A stretch of 64,000 bases of DNA from Psychrobacter arenosus (lineage in GTDB: Bacteria > Pseudomonadota > Gammaproteobacteria > Pseudomonadales > Moraxellaceae). The DNA is taken from assembly GCF_904848165.1 (NCBI RefSeq), contig NZ_LR884459.1, positions 2,418,001 to 2,482,000 on the forward strand. Direction: 5' to 3'. Position 1 is the first letter of the stretch. The number at the start of each line of letters is the position of its first letter. The position numbers and the translations under genes were made by a program. The notes beneath the pieces are model-generated. The model saw only the letters and a program-made list of their open reading frames with translations. It was not told the DNA's origin and did not search any database. This document shows positions 47,758-56,891 of the stretch, in pieces.

Positions 47758-48390
47758 ATGACATCCCAAACCCAGCAACAACCGTCTGAACCAACGGCCG
47801 ACTCAATCCAGCATGACATAGAGGATATTAGTCATTTTTTATTAGAGCTGGATGCCCTAAAGCATGTAGAACGGCGCAATTATGTGACCGGGGGCGGGCG
47901 TAGAGAAAACTCTGCGGAGCACTCGTGGCATTTGGCGATGGCTTGTTGGTCAATAGCGGAGTACTTTAAGTTGCCGCTAAACCATGAGCAGCTATTAAAG
48001 ATGGCGTTGATTCATGATTTGGGCGAGATTGATGCCGGTGATACCTATCTGTATGACACGCAACGCAATGATGCGCATCATGCAGAACGTGATGGCATTG
48101 TCCGATTGCAAAACGAGTGCGGTAATGGCATTCATAACTTGACTGAGCTGTGGGAAGAGCAAGAAACGGGCGTCAGTGCAGAGACCCAGTTGATCAAAGC
48201 GGTCGATCGTCTATTGCCGTTTTTATTAAATCTAAAAACTGAAGGGGGCATGTGGCAAGCGCACGAAGTGACTCGCAGCCAAGTGGTGGCAACGCAAGCC
48301 TTTATTGCTAAGAGTTTCCCTGAAATTCATCATTGGTTAGCTAAGCAAGTGGCCTATGCTACTGAGCAGGGTTGGCTGATTGACCGTTAA
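47758..48390 (+). CDS. HD-domain phosphohydrolase (5'-deoxynucleotidase-like)
   Basis: A 210-residue protein with an HD domain of the HDDC2/YfbR-like group. Metal ligands are in SAEHSWHLAMACW (His), LIHDLGEIDAGDTYLYD (His-Asp and downstream acidic residues) and a late Asp in IKAVDRLLPFL. Such enzymes dephosphorylate nucleoside monophosphates. The start is either GTG 47749 or ATG 47758; the N-terminal 25 residues are Gln/Thr-rich and variable. Confidence 0.85.
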   Translation: MTSQTQQQPSEPTADSIQHDIEDISHFLLELDALKHVERRNYVTGGGRRENSAEHSWHLAMACWSIAEYFKLPLNHEQLLKMALIHDLGEIDAGDTYLYDTQRNDAHHAERDGIVRLQNECGNGIHNLTELWEEQETGVSAETQLIKAVDRLLPFLLNLKTEGGMWQAHEVTRSQVVATQAFIAKSFPEIHHWLAKQVAYATEQGWLIDR

Positions 48391-48499
48391 TTCAAAACCC
48401 TAAGCCTTTATTAACTAGGGTTAATATTAATTCATTTGTTGATTAGCGGGTTCGTCAGTAGTTAATTCAATTTTAACCGCCTCGTTATGGACGCCGACC

Positions 48500-48835
48500 A
48501 TGAAGAAGCACACCGTTATTCGTTTGCAAGTAGGGTGCTCTCTGCTGCTGGCTTTGATAACGGCGATTGCTTACGCCTGGCATTTGGGTATTTTGAATAC
48601 CTTTGCCTATATGTATGAGAGTTTCGGTACGCAAGAGTCGTCTTTATTCCGTATGGTCTTGCCTTATGCTCAATCTATTTGGCTGATAGCGGTAGTCGAT
48701 GCGGCATTGCTCAGTTACCTTATAAAACGCAAACATCCTCCTTATTTATGGGTATTACTAGGGTTTTTGACCGTTCAGCTCCTCATATTGCTAGCGGTCA
48801 TGTATAGCTCGCAAGCTTGTATTAGTTTTGTATAA
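48500..48835 (+). CDS. Small membrane hypothetical protein
   Basis: A 111-residue protein with three predicted transmembrane helices (about 8-32, 53-74 and 82-103) and few charged residues between them. No clear ribosome binding site precedes the ATG. I do not recognise the family. Confidence 0.6.
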   Translation: MKKHTVIRLQVGCSLLLALITAIAYAWHLGILNTFAYMYESFGTQESSLFRMVLPYAQSIWLIAVVDAALLSYLIKRKHPPYLWVLLGFLTVQLLILLAVMYSSQACISFV

Positions 48836-49052
48836 TGCCAGATGGGTTGTCGTAGTTCGCTGAGACAGCGCTGCGCATTTCATAACTCACACGGGGACAT
48901 AAAGGTAGGCATTATTCTTAGCCAAACTGTCCTACAAAAAACGCTATCCTATGACTAATAATGAGGGATAAGTATTGAACCATCAGCACAATGATCGCTT
49001 AATTAAAAGCCAATTACTTGGCGTCCAAAGTACTCGAGCCGAGGGGCAAGCT

Positions 49053-49661
49053 ATGCGTATAGTGAAGTCTATTATGGCTAAAGTAAGCCTACTGCTGCTA
49101 AGCCTAGTCGTTACGAGTGGTATGGCATTGGCGAATCATAGCGATCTGGTGAGCAATGGGGTCAAACTGGCCCGCGATGCTAAAAAACAAATAGGCGTCA
49201 CCACCAGTTACGACCCTACTTATCGTAAGATAGACTTTCCGCGTGGTGATGTGCCCATTGAATCAGGGGTTTGTACCGATGTGGTCATTCGCGCGTATCG
49301 TTTACAGAATATCGACCTACAACAATTGGTCAATCATGATATGCAAAAGAACTGGGATAAATATCCTAAGATTTGGGGGTTAACCAAGCCCGATAAAAAT
49401 ATTGACCATCGCCGGGTGCCCAATTTGGAAGTGTTTTTTGCCGAGCATGGCGAGAGCTTATCCAGGACCGATATCGAAAGCTTTAAAGCGGGTGACATCG
49501 TCACGTGGCGTTTGCCGAAGAGCAATCTACCGCATATGGGGATTGTCTCTAACAAGAGGACGGCTGAGGGGACACCGCTGATTGTTCATAACATTGGTCG
49601 CGGTACCCAACAAGAAGATATCTTGTTTAAATTCCCTATTAAAGGCCACTATCGCTACTAA
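49053..49661 (+). CDS. DUF1287 secreted protein
   Basis: A 202-residue protein with a signal peptide (about 1-25, ending MALA) and a DUF1287 body, a family related to NlpC/P60-like papain folds. Marks are YDPTYRKIDFPRGDVPIESG, GVCTDVVIRAYR (catalytic-type Cys), the LPHMGIVSN segment (catalytic-type His) and VHNIGRGTQQED. It may act on peptidoglycan or periplasmic substrates, but no function is proven. ATG 49053 follows GAGGGG; the TTG at 48975 would place 26 hydrophilic residues before the signal peptide and is less likely. Confidence 0.85.
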   Translation: MRIVKSIMAKVSLLLLSLVVTSGMALANHSDLVSNGVKLARDAKKQIGVTTSYDPTYRKIDFPRGDVPIESGVCTDVVIRAYRLQNIDLQQLVNHDMQKNWDKYPKIWGLTKPDKNIDHRRVPNLEVFFAEHGESLSRTDIESFKAGDIVTWRLPKSNLPHMGIVSNKRTAEGTPLIVHNIGRGTQQEDILFKFPIKGHYRY

Positions 49662-49707
49662 TAACAGCCGGTATTAATAGCAGCGTTTTGAAAGCAATTT
49701 AGTCAGC

Positions 49708-49769
49708 AAAAAGCCCTAAAGGAAAGCCGCTTCCTATTATTGGAAAAAGCTAAACTTTAGGGCTTTTTT
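49708..49769. terminator. Bidirectional terminator between DUF1287 gene and psd
   Basis: AAAAAGCCCTAAAG...CTTTAGGGCTTTTTT with a long loop separating converging genes. Confidence 0.85.
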
Positions 49770-49797
49770 AATCAGATATAACGGGACTTAGCGAATA

Positions 49798-50703
49798 TTA
49801 TTTTGCGTTGGTTGTGCCCAATAGCTGACCCATTTGTACAATAGTATTATGATCTAGACCCGCTTGCCATTTAGTACCGGCTGCTTTTGGCAGCAACACA
49901 ATCGCTGTTGAGCCCAAATAGAAGCGCCCCAACTCATCGCCCTTGTTGAGTGTCATATCATGCTCTTGGGTCTGCACGCTATCGGTACGCTGTAGCTTAC
50001 CTGTCGCCACAGTCTCGATACCAGCGACAATCATCGCCCCTACCATGACCACAGACGCCATACCAAATTCAGTTTCGAACAAGCATACCAAACGCTCATT
50101 ACGCGCGAATAAATCGGGGACGCCAGCCGCCGTGGTATTGTTCACCGAAAATAATGACCCCGGCACATAGCGAGTCTTGACCAAACGACCTGTGAAGGGC
50201 ATGTGCACGCGGTGGTAATTACTCGGTGCTAGATAAACCGTAGCAAAGCTACCATCAGCAAAATAGTTACCATCATCGTTATCTGCTAATAAATGACCTG
50301 CCGTATAATACGTGCCTTTGGCTTGTAGCAGCTTATCTTGCTCAATCTGACCTATTTGCGAGATGCTGCCATCAGCTGGCGAGACAATTCCGTGCTCCGT
50401 AGCATCGATAGGACGCGCTTCTTCGGTCAATTCACGGGTAAAAAAGTCGTTAAAACTCTCGTAGGCATTAAAGCTTTTGCGCTCGTATTCGTCTAAAGTG
50501 ATGCCATAAGCTTTGGCAAAAGTACGCACAAAGGCTTTTTTGACTAAAGGATGGCGACTGGCGGCAAAGCGGCCGGCGACTTCACTCAGGCGTTGCTGCG
50601 GCACCAAATGTTGGGCGGCAGTAAAGAGCTTATCTTTGCTTAATGGGGTATGATTCAGGGTGTTTTTAAGCTGGTCTTTTAAAGAGTTTTTCATGGTCAT
50701 CAC
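49798..50703 (-). CDS. psd: Phosphatidylserine decarboxylase proenzyme
   Basis: A 301-residue proenzyme that makes phosphatidylethanolamine from phosphatidylserine in the inner membrane. The self-cleavage site is LGST near the C-terminus (RFYLGSTAIVLL), giving a small alpha subunit with a pyruvoyl group from the Ser. Other marks are NDFFTRELTEEARPI, ISPADG-type VSPADGSISQIG, YHRVHMPFTG and GAMIVAGIETV. The start is uncertain within three in-frame codons (GTG 50703, ATG 50700, ATG 50694). Confidence 0.95.
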   Translation of the reverse strand: MMTMKNSLKDQLKNTLNHTPLSKDKLFTAAQHLVPQQRLSEVAGRFAASRHPLVKKAFVRTFAKAYGITLDEYERKSFNAYESFNDFFTRELTEEARPIDATEHGIVSPADGSISQIGQIEQDKLLQAKGTYYTAGHLLADNDDGNYFADGSFATVYLAPSNYHRVHMPFTGRLVKTRYVPGSLFSVNNTTAAGVPDLFARNERLVCLFETEFGMASVVMVGAMIVAGIETVATGKLQRTDSVQTQEHDMTLNKGDELGRFYLGSTAIVLLPKAAGTKWQAGLDHNTIVQMGQLLGTTNAK

Positions 50704-51044
50704 AGAGCGCTAATAGGCATTAGAATGAGGGTTAACAGAAACTTATGCTAGTTTATCATGATTCAAATCTTGGCTGCGTTGAATTCTAGTTTCTGCTCTG
50801 TTCACTCTGTAAAACTAGAGCATAATTAAAAAGTTATACCAGACTTAGTCTAAAATTAAACAAGCGCTGCTGCTGCTACCTAAGCCTACTAGTGCTGGCC
50901 ATAGTCATAGCTAATGTGGCTGTGCAAATTAGCCGCTACAGATACTATTAATAAATAGTAAAAAAAGGTATTCAATACAGCTAGTAAAAACCACGATTAA
51001 GAAACAGGCATTAAGAACTAAGCATTAAGCCATAAGGAGTCAGA
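50704..51044. other. Divergent intergenic region psd-dtd
   Basis: About 341 AT-rich bases carrying the promoters of psd (minus) and dtd (plus). No operator or hairpin was recognised. Confidence 0.4.
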
Positions 51045-51485
51045 ATGAAAGCCGTTATACAGAGGGTCAGTCACGCTAGCGTACAAGTCAAGGGCGAAAC
51101 TATCGGTGCTATTGAGCAAGGTATTTTGGCCTATATCGGTCTAGGTCACGATGACGATATTAAGATTGCGCGCAGGATGATTGATAAGATTTTGACCTAC
51201 CGACTCTTCGAAAATGAGGCGGGTAAGCTCGATAAAAATGTGCAAGAAGTCGATGGCGGCTTACTATTAGTATCACAATTTACCCTACAAGCGAAAACCG
51301 ATAAAGGCCGGCGCCCAGATTTTGGCCCAGCTATGACACCAGAGGCTGCGCAAGCTTTGTTTGCAGAGCTTAGTGCTTATGCTAGTGCCAGTTATCCTAA
51401 AGTAGCTTTTGGTCAATTTGGGGCAAATATGCAAGTATTGGCTAATAATGATGGTCCTATTAATTTCATTCTCGAAGTAAATTAA
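51045..51485 (+). CDS. dtd: D-aminoacyl-tRNA deacylase
   Basis: A 146-residue homodimeric editing enzyme that removes D-amino acids (and glycine) wrongly attached to tRNA. The family start MKAVIQRVSHASVQV, the SQFTLQAKTDKGRRPDF motif and FGQFGANMQV are present. The C-terminal Gly-Pro motif reads NNDGPINFILE, where most members have GPVTF; the functional Gly-cisPro pair is kept. A clear AAGGAG precedes the ATG. Confidence 0.95.
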   Translation: MKAVIQRVSHASVQVKGETIGAIEQGILAYIGLGHDDDIKIARRMIDKILTYRLFENEAGKLDKNVQEVDGGLLLVSQFTLQAKTDKGRRPDFGPAMTPEAAQALFAELSAYASASYPKVAFGQFGANMQVLANNDGPINFILEVN

Positions 51486-51496
51486 TATTATAAATC

Positions 51497-51574
51497 AGCT
51501 TTTTAGCAATGCAGCTTGTTAGGAATATAGTTTTTTAACAATGTAGCTTGTTAGTAATACAGCCTTTTAACAAC
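51497..51574. repeat. Two and a half copies of a 32-base tandem repeat
   Basis: Copies at 51497-51528 and 51529-51560 differ at a handful of positions, and a partial third copy begins at 51561. Each starts AGYTTTTTARCAATG and contains GCTTGTTAG. It is probably slipped duplication without function. Confidence 0.75.
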
Positions 51575-51677
51575 AGTTACGTTTTAACCTTCTTTTAATA
51601 GCCCTAATCTTTATAAAACTACTGTTAATAGCATCAATACTAGCCTTTAATAGAATAAAACCCACTTCTGCCTAGTT

Positions 51678-51722
51678 TTGTCATAATGTTGTCATATTGG
51701 TGGGTTGTAATATAACCGTCAT
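51678..51722 (+). promoter_or_regulatory. Two adjacent Pho boxes upstream of phoB
   Basis: TTGTCAT at 51678 and 51689 are spaced 11 bases apart, and TTGTAAT at 51705 and CCGTCAT at 51716 are also spaced 11 bases apart. Pairs of CTGTCAT-like 7-mers at 11-base spacing are the known PhoB-P binding unit. The site predicts autoregulation of phoBR under phosphate limitation. Confidence 0.8.
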
Positions 51723-51858
51723 ATTTCTGCCGAGTTGGGCAGCGATTCGCCAGCAGCGCGCCGTCATGAGCCGGTAGTTACCGTTATGGGCTAGGGCTTA
51801 GTTTAGGGACGTAATCATCAATAACAGTAGCAGCACATAATAATATTAAGGGTAGGGT

Positions 51859-52560
51859 ATGAATAACGAAACGATATTGGTCGTAGAAGATGAGCCGGCA
51901 ATCCGCGAGATGATTTTGACCACACTAGAGATGGCGGGCTTTGAGTGCTTGCAAGCAGAAAATGTGTCCAGTGCGCATCGGCAAGTGGTCGACCACCGTC
52001 CTGCGTTAATTTTACTCGATTGGATGCTGCCGAATGGTCAGTCTGGGATTGATTTTTGTCGTATGCTCAAAAAAGATGAGCTGCTCTCCGAGATTCCGGT
52101 CATTATGCTCACGGCGAAAGGCGAGGAAGACAATAAGGTACAAGGGTTGGATGCGGGTGCCGATGATTATATTACCAAGCCTTTTTCTACTCGTGAGCTA
52201 ATCTCACGGATTAAAGCAGTATTGCGCCGCAGCAGTGCCTTATCAGGGGACAAACCTATTGAGGCAGAGGGCTTAAGTCTCGATCCGGTCAGCCAACGGG
52301 TATCAGCCGATGGCAATCCGGTGGATATTGGCCCAACCGAATATCGCCTATTGGCTTTCTTTATGAGTCACCCTGAGCGCGCCTATACCCGTACGCAACT
52401 GCTCGATCAGGTTTGGGGTGGCAACGTCTATGTCGAAGACCGTACTATTGATGTGCATATTCGCCGACTGCGCAAAGTCTTAGAGCCGTATAATTATGCG
52501 GGTTTTATCCAAACCGTACGCGGGACAGGCTATCGTTTTTCTACGCAAATCAGCGGCTAG
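51859..52560 (+). CDS. phoB: Phosphate regulon response regulator PhoB
   Basis: A 233-residue OmpR-type response regulator. The receiver domain (1-120) has the acidic pair Glu10/Asp11, the phospho-acceptor Asp54 in LLDWMLP and Lys107 in YITKPF. The winged-helix DNA-binding domain follows (about 135-230: [19 protein letters not shown] and [19 protein letters not shown]). The sensor gene phoR lies 111 bases downstream and Pho boxes lie upstream, so assignment as PhoB is firm. It activates phosphate-starvation genes. Confidence 0.96.
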   Translation: MNNETILVVEDEPAIREMILTTLEMAGFECLQAENVSSAHRQVVDHRPALILLDWMLPNGQSGIDFCRMLKKDELLSEIPVIMLTAKGEEDNKVQGLDAGADDYITKPFSTRELISRIKAVLRRSSALSGDKPIEAEGLSLDPVSQRVSADGNPVDIGPTEYRLLAFFMSHPERAYTRTQLLDQVWGGNVYVEDRTIDVHIRRLRKVLEPYNYAGFIQTVRGTGYRFSTQISG

Positions 52561-52671
52561 CTATTGGCACAAAACCAGTTGCCTTAAACCACTGGCTTCA
52601 AACCACTTGACCCAAATCTAATTCCTAACACCTAATAGCTTTGCTAGCAGACTATCATAAGTGACATCATC

Positions 52672-54060
52672 ATGAGTCAGCCCACCTCTTCACAAAAATA
52701 TGCTCTATTTTGGGCAGACTTGCGCTGGTTGCTATTTTGGATGGCGTTGGGCGCCTTAGTGGGTTGGTATTATGAGGCTATCGCTTGGGGCATTATTGCC
52801 GCGCTGGTGTTATTCCATTTATTGCGTCTCTATGCCTTGCAACGCTTTAGCCAGTGGGTAAAATCGCCTATCCAAACCCCGCCACCTGAGATGTCAGGGG
52901 GCTTAACCTTTGTAGCGACCCAACTGTATCAAAGCCGCAGTAAAGAGCAAATCACGCAGCAAAAAATGATGGGACTGGTGAAAAAGATACGCAGCTCCCT
53001 ATTGGCGTTACAAGACGCAGTGATTTTACTGGACGCCGAAGACCGGCTGGAGTGGTGGAATCAAGCGGCTGAGAAGATGTTAGTCCTACGCTCTGAGGAT
53101 CAAGGCGACAGTATTTTTAACCTAATACCCCTGCCAGAGTTTCACGAGTACTACCTTAACGCTACTGCCCCCAATGATGGTATCCGCTTAAACTCATGGA
53201 AAGATGCCGCCCGCTACGTGCAATGTGAGGTGACGCATTTTGGCGATGAAAAACTGCTGCTTATCTATGATGTCACCCGCTTACAGCATTTGGAGCAGAT
53301 GCGCAAAGATTTTGTGGCGAATGTCTCGCACGAGTTACGTACCCCTTTAACTGTGATTATGGGGTATATTGAGACCTTTGCGGACCAACCCGATATCGAT
53401 CCAAAATGGCAGCGCGGTTTTAGTTTAATGAGCCAACAGACCCGGCGCATGAACAGTATTATCAATGATTTACTCATGCTATCGCGGTTAGAAAACGAAG
53501 AAAAACCCGAGCCCCAGTGCGTGGACATGCCCAAGTTATTGACCCATCTGTTTGATGATGCACAGATTTATAATAAAGATTACGGTCATCTGATAGACCT
53601 GCATCTGGACTCGCAAGCCAATATTTATGGCTCCGAGATGTATCTCAATAGTGCGCTGCTAAATCTGGTCACCAATGCGATTAAATATACGCCAAAAGGC
53701 GGCGAGATTAGCATCAGTTGGACGGCGGTCAAAGAGGGCTGCGTGCTTGTCGTCAGCGATACCGGAATCGGCATTGCTCCAGAGCATATCGAGCGCTTGA
53801 CCGAGCGGTTTTATCGAGTGGATAGTGGTCGCAGTCGCGGTACAGGGGGCACAGGGTTGGGGTTAGCTATCGTAAAACACGTGCTCTATCAACATGAGGC
53901 TACCCTAAAGATTGAATCGAGCGAAACGCATGGCTCTACTTTTAAAGTGTTTTTTCCTGAGTCGCGCATCTGTAAAGGTTGTAACGACGTAGGCCCTATA
54001 GAGTACTGGGGTCAAGGAGATGTAGATAGTGAGGAGTCAACGGATGACCAAGATAAATAA
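52672..54060 (+). CDS. phoR: Phosphate regulon sensor histidine kinase PhoR
   Basis: A 462-residue membrane kinase. Two close N-terminal helices (about 18-52) leave almost no periplasmic part, as is usual for PhoR. A PAS-like domain (about 108-205, DAVILLDAEDRLEWWN) precedes the HisKA domain with His220 in FVANVSHELRTPL, and the HATPase domain has the N box (NLVTNAIKYTPKGG), G1 (DTGIGIAPEH) and G2 (GTGGTGLGLAIV). The C-terminal 30 residues with a CKGC pair are extra. The gene behind it overlaps its 3' end by 17 bases. Confidence 0.95.
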   Translation: MSQPTSSQKYALFWADLRWLLFWMALGALVGWYYEAIAWGIIAALVLFHLLRLYALQRFSQWVKSPIQTPPPEMSGGLTFVATQLYQSRSKEQITQQKMMGLVKKIRSSLLALQDAVILLDAEDRLEWWNQAAEKMLVLRSEDQGDSIFNLIPLPEFHEYYLNATAPNDGIRLNSWKDAARYVQCEVTHFGDEKLLLIYDVTRLQHLEQMRKDFVANVSHELRTPLTVIMGYIETFADQPDIDPKWQRGFSLMSQQTRRMNSIINDLLMLSRLENEEKPEPQCVDMPKLLTHLFDDAQIYNKDYGHLIDLHLDSQANIYGSEMYLNSALLNLVTNAIKYTPKGGEISISWTAVKEGCVLVVSDTGIGIAPEHIERLTERFYRVDSGRSRGTGGTGLGLAIVKHVLYQHEATLKIESSETHGSTFKVFFPESRICKGCNDVGPIEYWGQGDVDSEESTDDQDK

Positions 54061-55117
54061 GACCAAGGCTAAAACGGCCTATACTGCCAAGACTTATGGG
54101 CAATTGGCCGTGGGCTTATGGCTATTAAGCGCTGCCGCCTCTGCGCAAGCGATTAGTTGTGAGACCCGGCTGAACCGCATCGTTTTGCCTGCCTACAATG
54201 CCGCCTATCCTAACGTAGCGACTCCCGCTATCAAAGCCACGTTAACCAATAATACTGCGGCCTCTAGCGTTATTACTATTACAAATAAAACCAACAAGCT
54301 AGGCACTTTAATTATTAATAAAGCCAGTTTAACGGTGACTGATTTAACCTCAGGTACGACTAATCCTGAGCCGTTAGACATTTACCCTGCCTATCTGCGT
54401 GATTATGTGGCCTTGTGCCTGACCCCGTCAGTAAATAACGCTCAAAAAGAAGAAGCTTTATTAATTAATGAGCTGATGGGCCGCCAGTCGGTACGTAAAG
54501 TCGCTAGCGCCCCGTATCAACGCTATGACTTTAGCCCGTTACTAAAAGACGTTACGAAAGATAAAGCTATCGGGATTATCGGTGACGATTATAAAAGACT
54601 GATTGTGAATATCGAGTCTGTTCAACAGATGGCGGCAGGCAGTCAGCGTTATCAATTGTATGGTCATTCCAAGGTTGGGCTCAATCGTAATGACTTTGCT
54701 GGCAGTCTGACGCTAACCGATATTTACCTCGCCACGCAGCCTAGCTTGGGAGTGGATGAGTCCTATAAAGGCATAGTGGATAAACAAGGGGTTGCCGTCT
54801 TTGATTATCGGTTGTTAGAAAACCGTGCGCAGCCCAATAGTGGGGAGTTCACTGGTAAACTATACGTAAAATGGTATACCTCAAAACAGGATAATCGGCT
54901 GCATTTTGACGATATAGACCGCCACTTTGATGGCTATTTTAATCTAGTCTTCAACGGGGAATGGCGCAGTTATCGCGCAGGCAGCTTACCAAAACCAGCT
55001 ATTTGGTCGCTGTATAATATGGCAGATATCCTAGCACCTGATTTAAATATTGGCGCAGGCGAGTTTTATCCCAATACTAGCTATCATAATAAAGGTTGGG
55101 CAGATTATCGCTATTGA
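54044..55117 (+). CDS. Secreted hypothetical protein co-encoded with phoBR
   Basis: A 357-residue protein starting MTKINKTKAK within the end of phoR (17-base overlap), with GGAG 8 bases upstream inside the phoR frame. A signal peptide (about 12-34, ending AQA) is followed by a mature domain rich in Thr, Asn and Tyr; Cys is found only near the start of the mature part (ISCETR) and in VALCLTPS. Repeated beta-type segments suggest a periplasmic or outer-membrane-facing beta protein. I recognise no family. The overlap implies translational coupling and so expression with phoBR under phosphate starvation. Confidence 0.8.
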   Translation: MTKINKTKAKTAYTAKTYGQLAVGLWLLSAAASAQAISCETRLNRIVLPAYNAAYPNVATPAIKATLTNNTAASSVITITNKTNKLGTLIINKASLTVTDLTSGTTNPEPLDIYPAYLRDYVALCLTPSVNNAQKEEALLINELMGRQSVRKVASAPYQRYDFSPLLKDVTKDKAIGIIGDDYKRLIVNIESVQQMAAGSQRYQLYGHSKVGLNRNDFAGSLTLTDIYLATQPSLGVDESYKGIVDKQGVAVFDYRLLENRAQPNSGEFTGKLYVKWYTSKQDNRLHFDDIDRHFDGYFNLVFNGEWRSYRAGSLPKPAIWSLYNMADILAPDLNIGAGEFYPNTSYHNKGWADYRY

Positions 55118-55168
55118 TAGAGACTTTATTCAACAGTCTCCGTCCTGCTTACATATAACCGCTTAGTG

Positions 55169-55861
55169 CTAATTTTTGACCAATAAAGGGTAGGGGTTGA
55201 CCGCGCTGCCATTAATATAGATCCCATAATGGACATGCGGTGGCGTGCCTTTAGCATTGCCACTGTCGCCTACGTAACCAATCACATCTCCTGCATTGAC
55301 CCAGTCGCCTTTATCAATCTCAGCAAATTCCTCCAGATGCGCATAATAATGCCCCGCACCACCGGGCCCTGCAATCACCACCACATTGCCTCCCAATCTA
55401 TCTTGACCTACTCGCTGCACGATACCGTGAGTCGTTGCGTGTATCGGTGTGCCCCGTTTAGCGAAAATATCGATGCCTTCATGGGTGCGGCCTTCACTGC
55501 GAGCGCCGCCCCAAGTGTCGGTTAGATGCCGGTCTATCAGCGGATTAAGGAGGCTGTTTTCTGTCGGTAACTCCTGCTGCATGAGCGTCATATATTGCCA
55601 ACTCTGGGTCGCATAGGGTTGCAGCTGTTGTCGTAAGCTAGGAATTAGCTGGTCTAGAGCCATTAAAAATATGAGCAGCACTACCGCTTTAATAAATAAG
55701 CTAAACAGACGGAGCAAGAAGGGACGTTGCGGCGATGGCATTGGTTTAGATGGCTTAGACAAAGTAGTTTGCCTATGGGGTAGAGGCGGCGGTTTAGCAT
55801 TCGGACTAGGCACTGAGTCCGCAGCGACATTCTTAGGTTTAGGAGACGGGTTATTAGACAT
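55169..55861 (-). CDS. M23-family metallopeptidase (LytM domain), inner-membrane anchored
   Basis: A 230-residue protein with a Pro/Lys-rich cytoplasmic N-terminus (1-45), one transmembrane helix (about 49-68) and a periplasmic M23 domain (about 115-230). The zinc ligands are in RTHEGIDIFA (His and Asp) and HVHYGIYI (final His), with GDSGNAKGTPPH between, so it is probably an active endopeptidase cutting peptidoglycan cross-bridges. The short length and lack of coiled coil differ from EnvC/NlpD-like activators. Confidence 0.9.
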   Translation of the reverse strand: MSNNPSPKPKNVAADSVPSPNAKPPPLPHRQTTLSKPSKPMPSPQRPFLLRLFSLFIKAVVLLIFLMALDQLIPSLRQQLQPYATQSWQYMTLMQQELPTENSLLNPLIDRHLTDTWGGARSEGRTHEGIDIFAKRGTPIHATTHGIVQRVGQDRLGGNVVVIAGPGGAGHYYAHLEEFAEIDKGDWVNAGDVIGYVGDSGNAKGTPPHVHYGIYINGSAVNPYPLLVKN

Positions 55862-56116
55862 CGGCTAGGCAGTCGCTATAGGTGAAGGAATCAATAGAAG
55901 GTCAATTTAGCATAGCGGTTATAAAAGAGCTGCGCATGAAAAATTGGTGAAAATAGCCAGCTCGTAAAAATAATCCCATAAGCTAAAGGCTAAATCCTGA
56001 GCAACTTTAAGCGCTATAAACTTTAACTATTTACCCTAGAAAAATACGCTGCTCGCACGCATTATAAGAGAGACTATTTATGATAAAGCGTGCTCCTCTA
56101 TGCGGATTGTTCCACT

Positions 56117-56827
56117 ATGACCCTTTCTGTGCCACCAGACATTACAGCTCTAGTGATCGATACTGAGACCGACCAAGGTCGCGATGCTCGGCCGATTCAA
56201 GTGGCGACTATCAATGCCACGACGGGCTATGAGTGGATGGCCTATTTTAATAGTGGTCGGGCGATCTCGCCGGTCGTTACTAGAATCCATGGCATTACTG
56301 ATAAAGACGTCGCGGGACTAGCTCGCTTTGAATTGGATAAATTTGAGCTGAGCGATTATCTTATTGGTCACAATGTGCGTTTTGATTGGAAAGTTATCGG
56401 CCGGCCGTCAGCAAAATTGATTTGTACCGTACGGTTGGCGCGACTCGCTTTCCCTGAATGGCACCGCTACAGCCAGTCTAAATGTATCGAGCAACTGCTT
56501 GGGGTAGAGGCCGCGCGTAACCTTACTGTGGCTGCGCACGATGCCCTCGGTGATGCGCGGATGTGTTACCTGCTCTACCAAGCTTGCTGCGAGCGCTTAG
56601 GGATTGAAACTACGGATTTTGTGACGGCGCATAAGCTATCAAATACTGCCAACCCTATCGCTAAAATGCCGTTTGGTAAGCATAAGGGTGAGGCGATTAA
56701 GACCTTGCCCATCGGCTATGTAAAATGGCTATTAGCCAATGTCGGCGGTATGAAACCCTCGCTATATTCCGCGCTACAGAAACGCCTTAAGCAAGCAGAG
56801 GCGGATGCTAATACTGATACTGACTAA
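56117..56827 (+). CDS. ExoX-like 3'-5' exonuclease
   Basis: A 236-residue DEDDh-type exonuclease. The Exo I motif is VIDTETD near residue 14, Exo II is LIGHNVRFDWK, and Exo III carries His and Asp in AAHDALGDARM. The C-terminal segment MPFGKHKGEAIKTLPIGYVKWLL matches the small domain of E. coli exodeoxyribonuclease X (a DUF3820-like element). ExoX degrades 3' ends of DNA in repair. ATG 56117 was preferred to GTG 56090. Confidence 0.85.
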   Translation: MTLSVPPDITALVIDTETDQGRDARPIQVATINATTGYEWMAYFNSGRAISPVVTRIHGITDKDVAGLARFELDKFELSDYLIGHNVRFDWKVIGRPSAKLICTVRLARLAFPEWHRYSQSKCIEQLLGVEAARNLTVAAHDALGDARMCYLLYQACCERLGIETTDFVTAHKLSNTANPIAKMPFGKHKGEAIKTLPIGYVKWLLANVGGMKPSLYSALQKRLKQAEADANTDTD

Positions 56828-56891
56828 TTTTCAGCCAGTGATTTTCTGTTAATTAGCTTAAGCCATTCTCCAGAATTACTCTTCATCCTTG

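Larger units (their letters stand above)
51486..51858. other. Regulatory region upstream of phoB
   Basis: About 373 bases with a 32-base tandem repeat (51497-51574) next to dtd and two Pho boxes (51678-51722) ahead of phoB. Confidence 0.6.
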
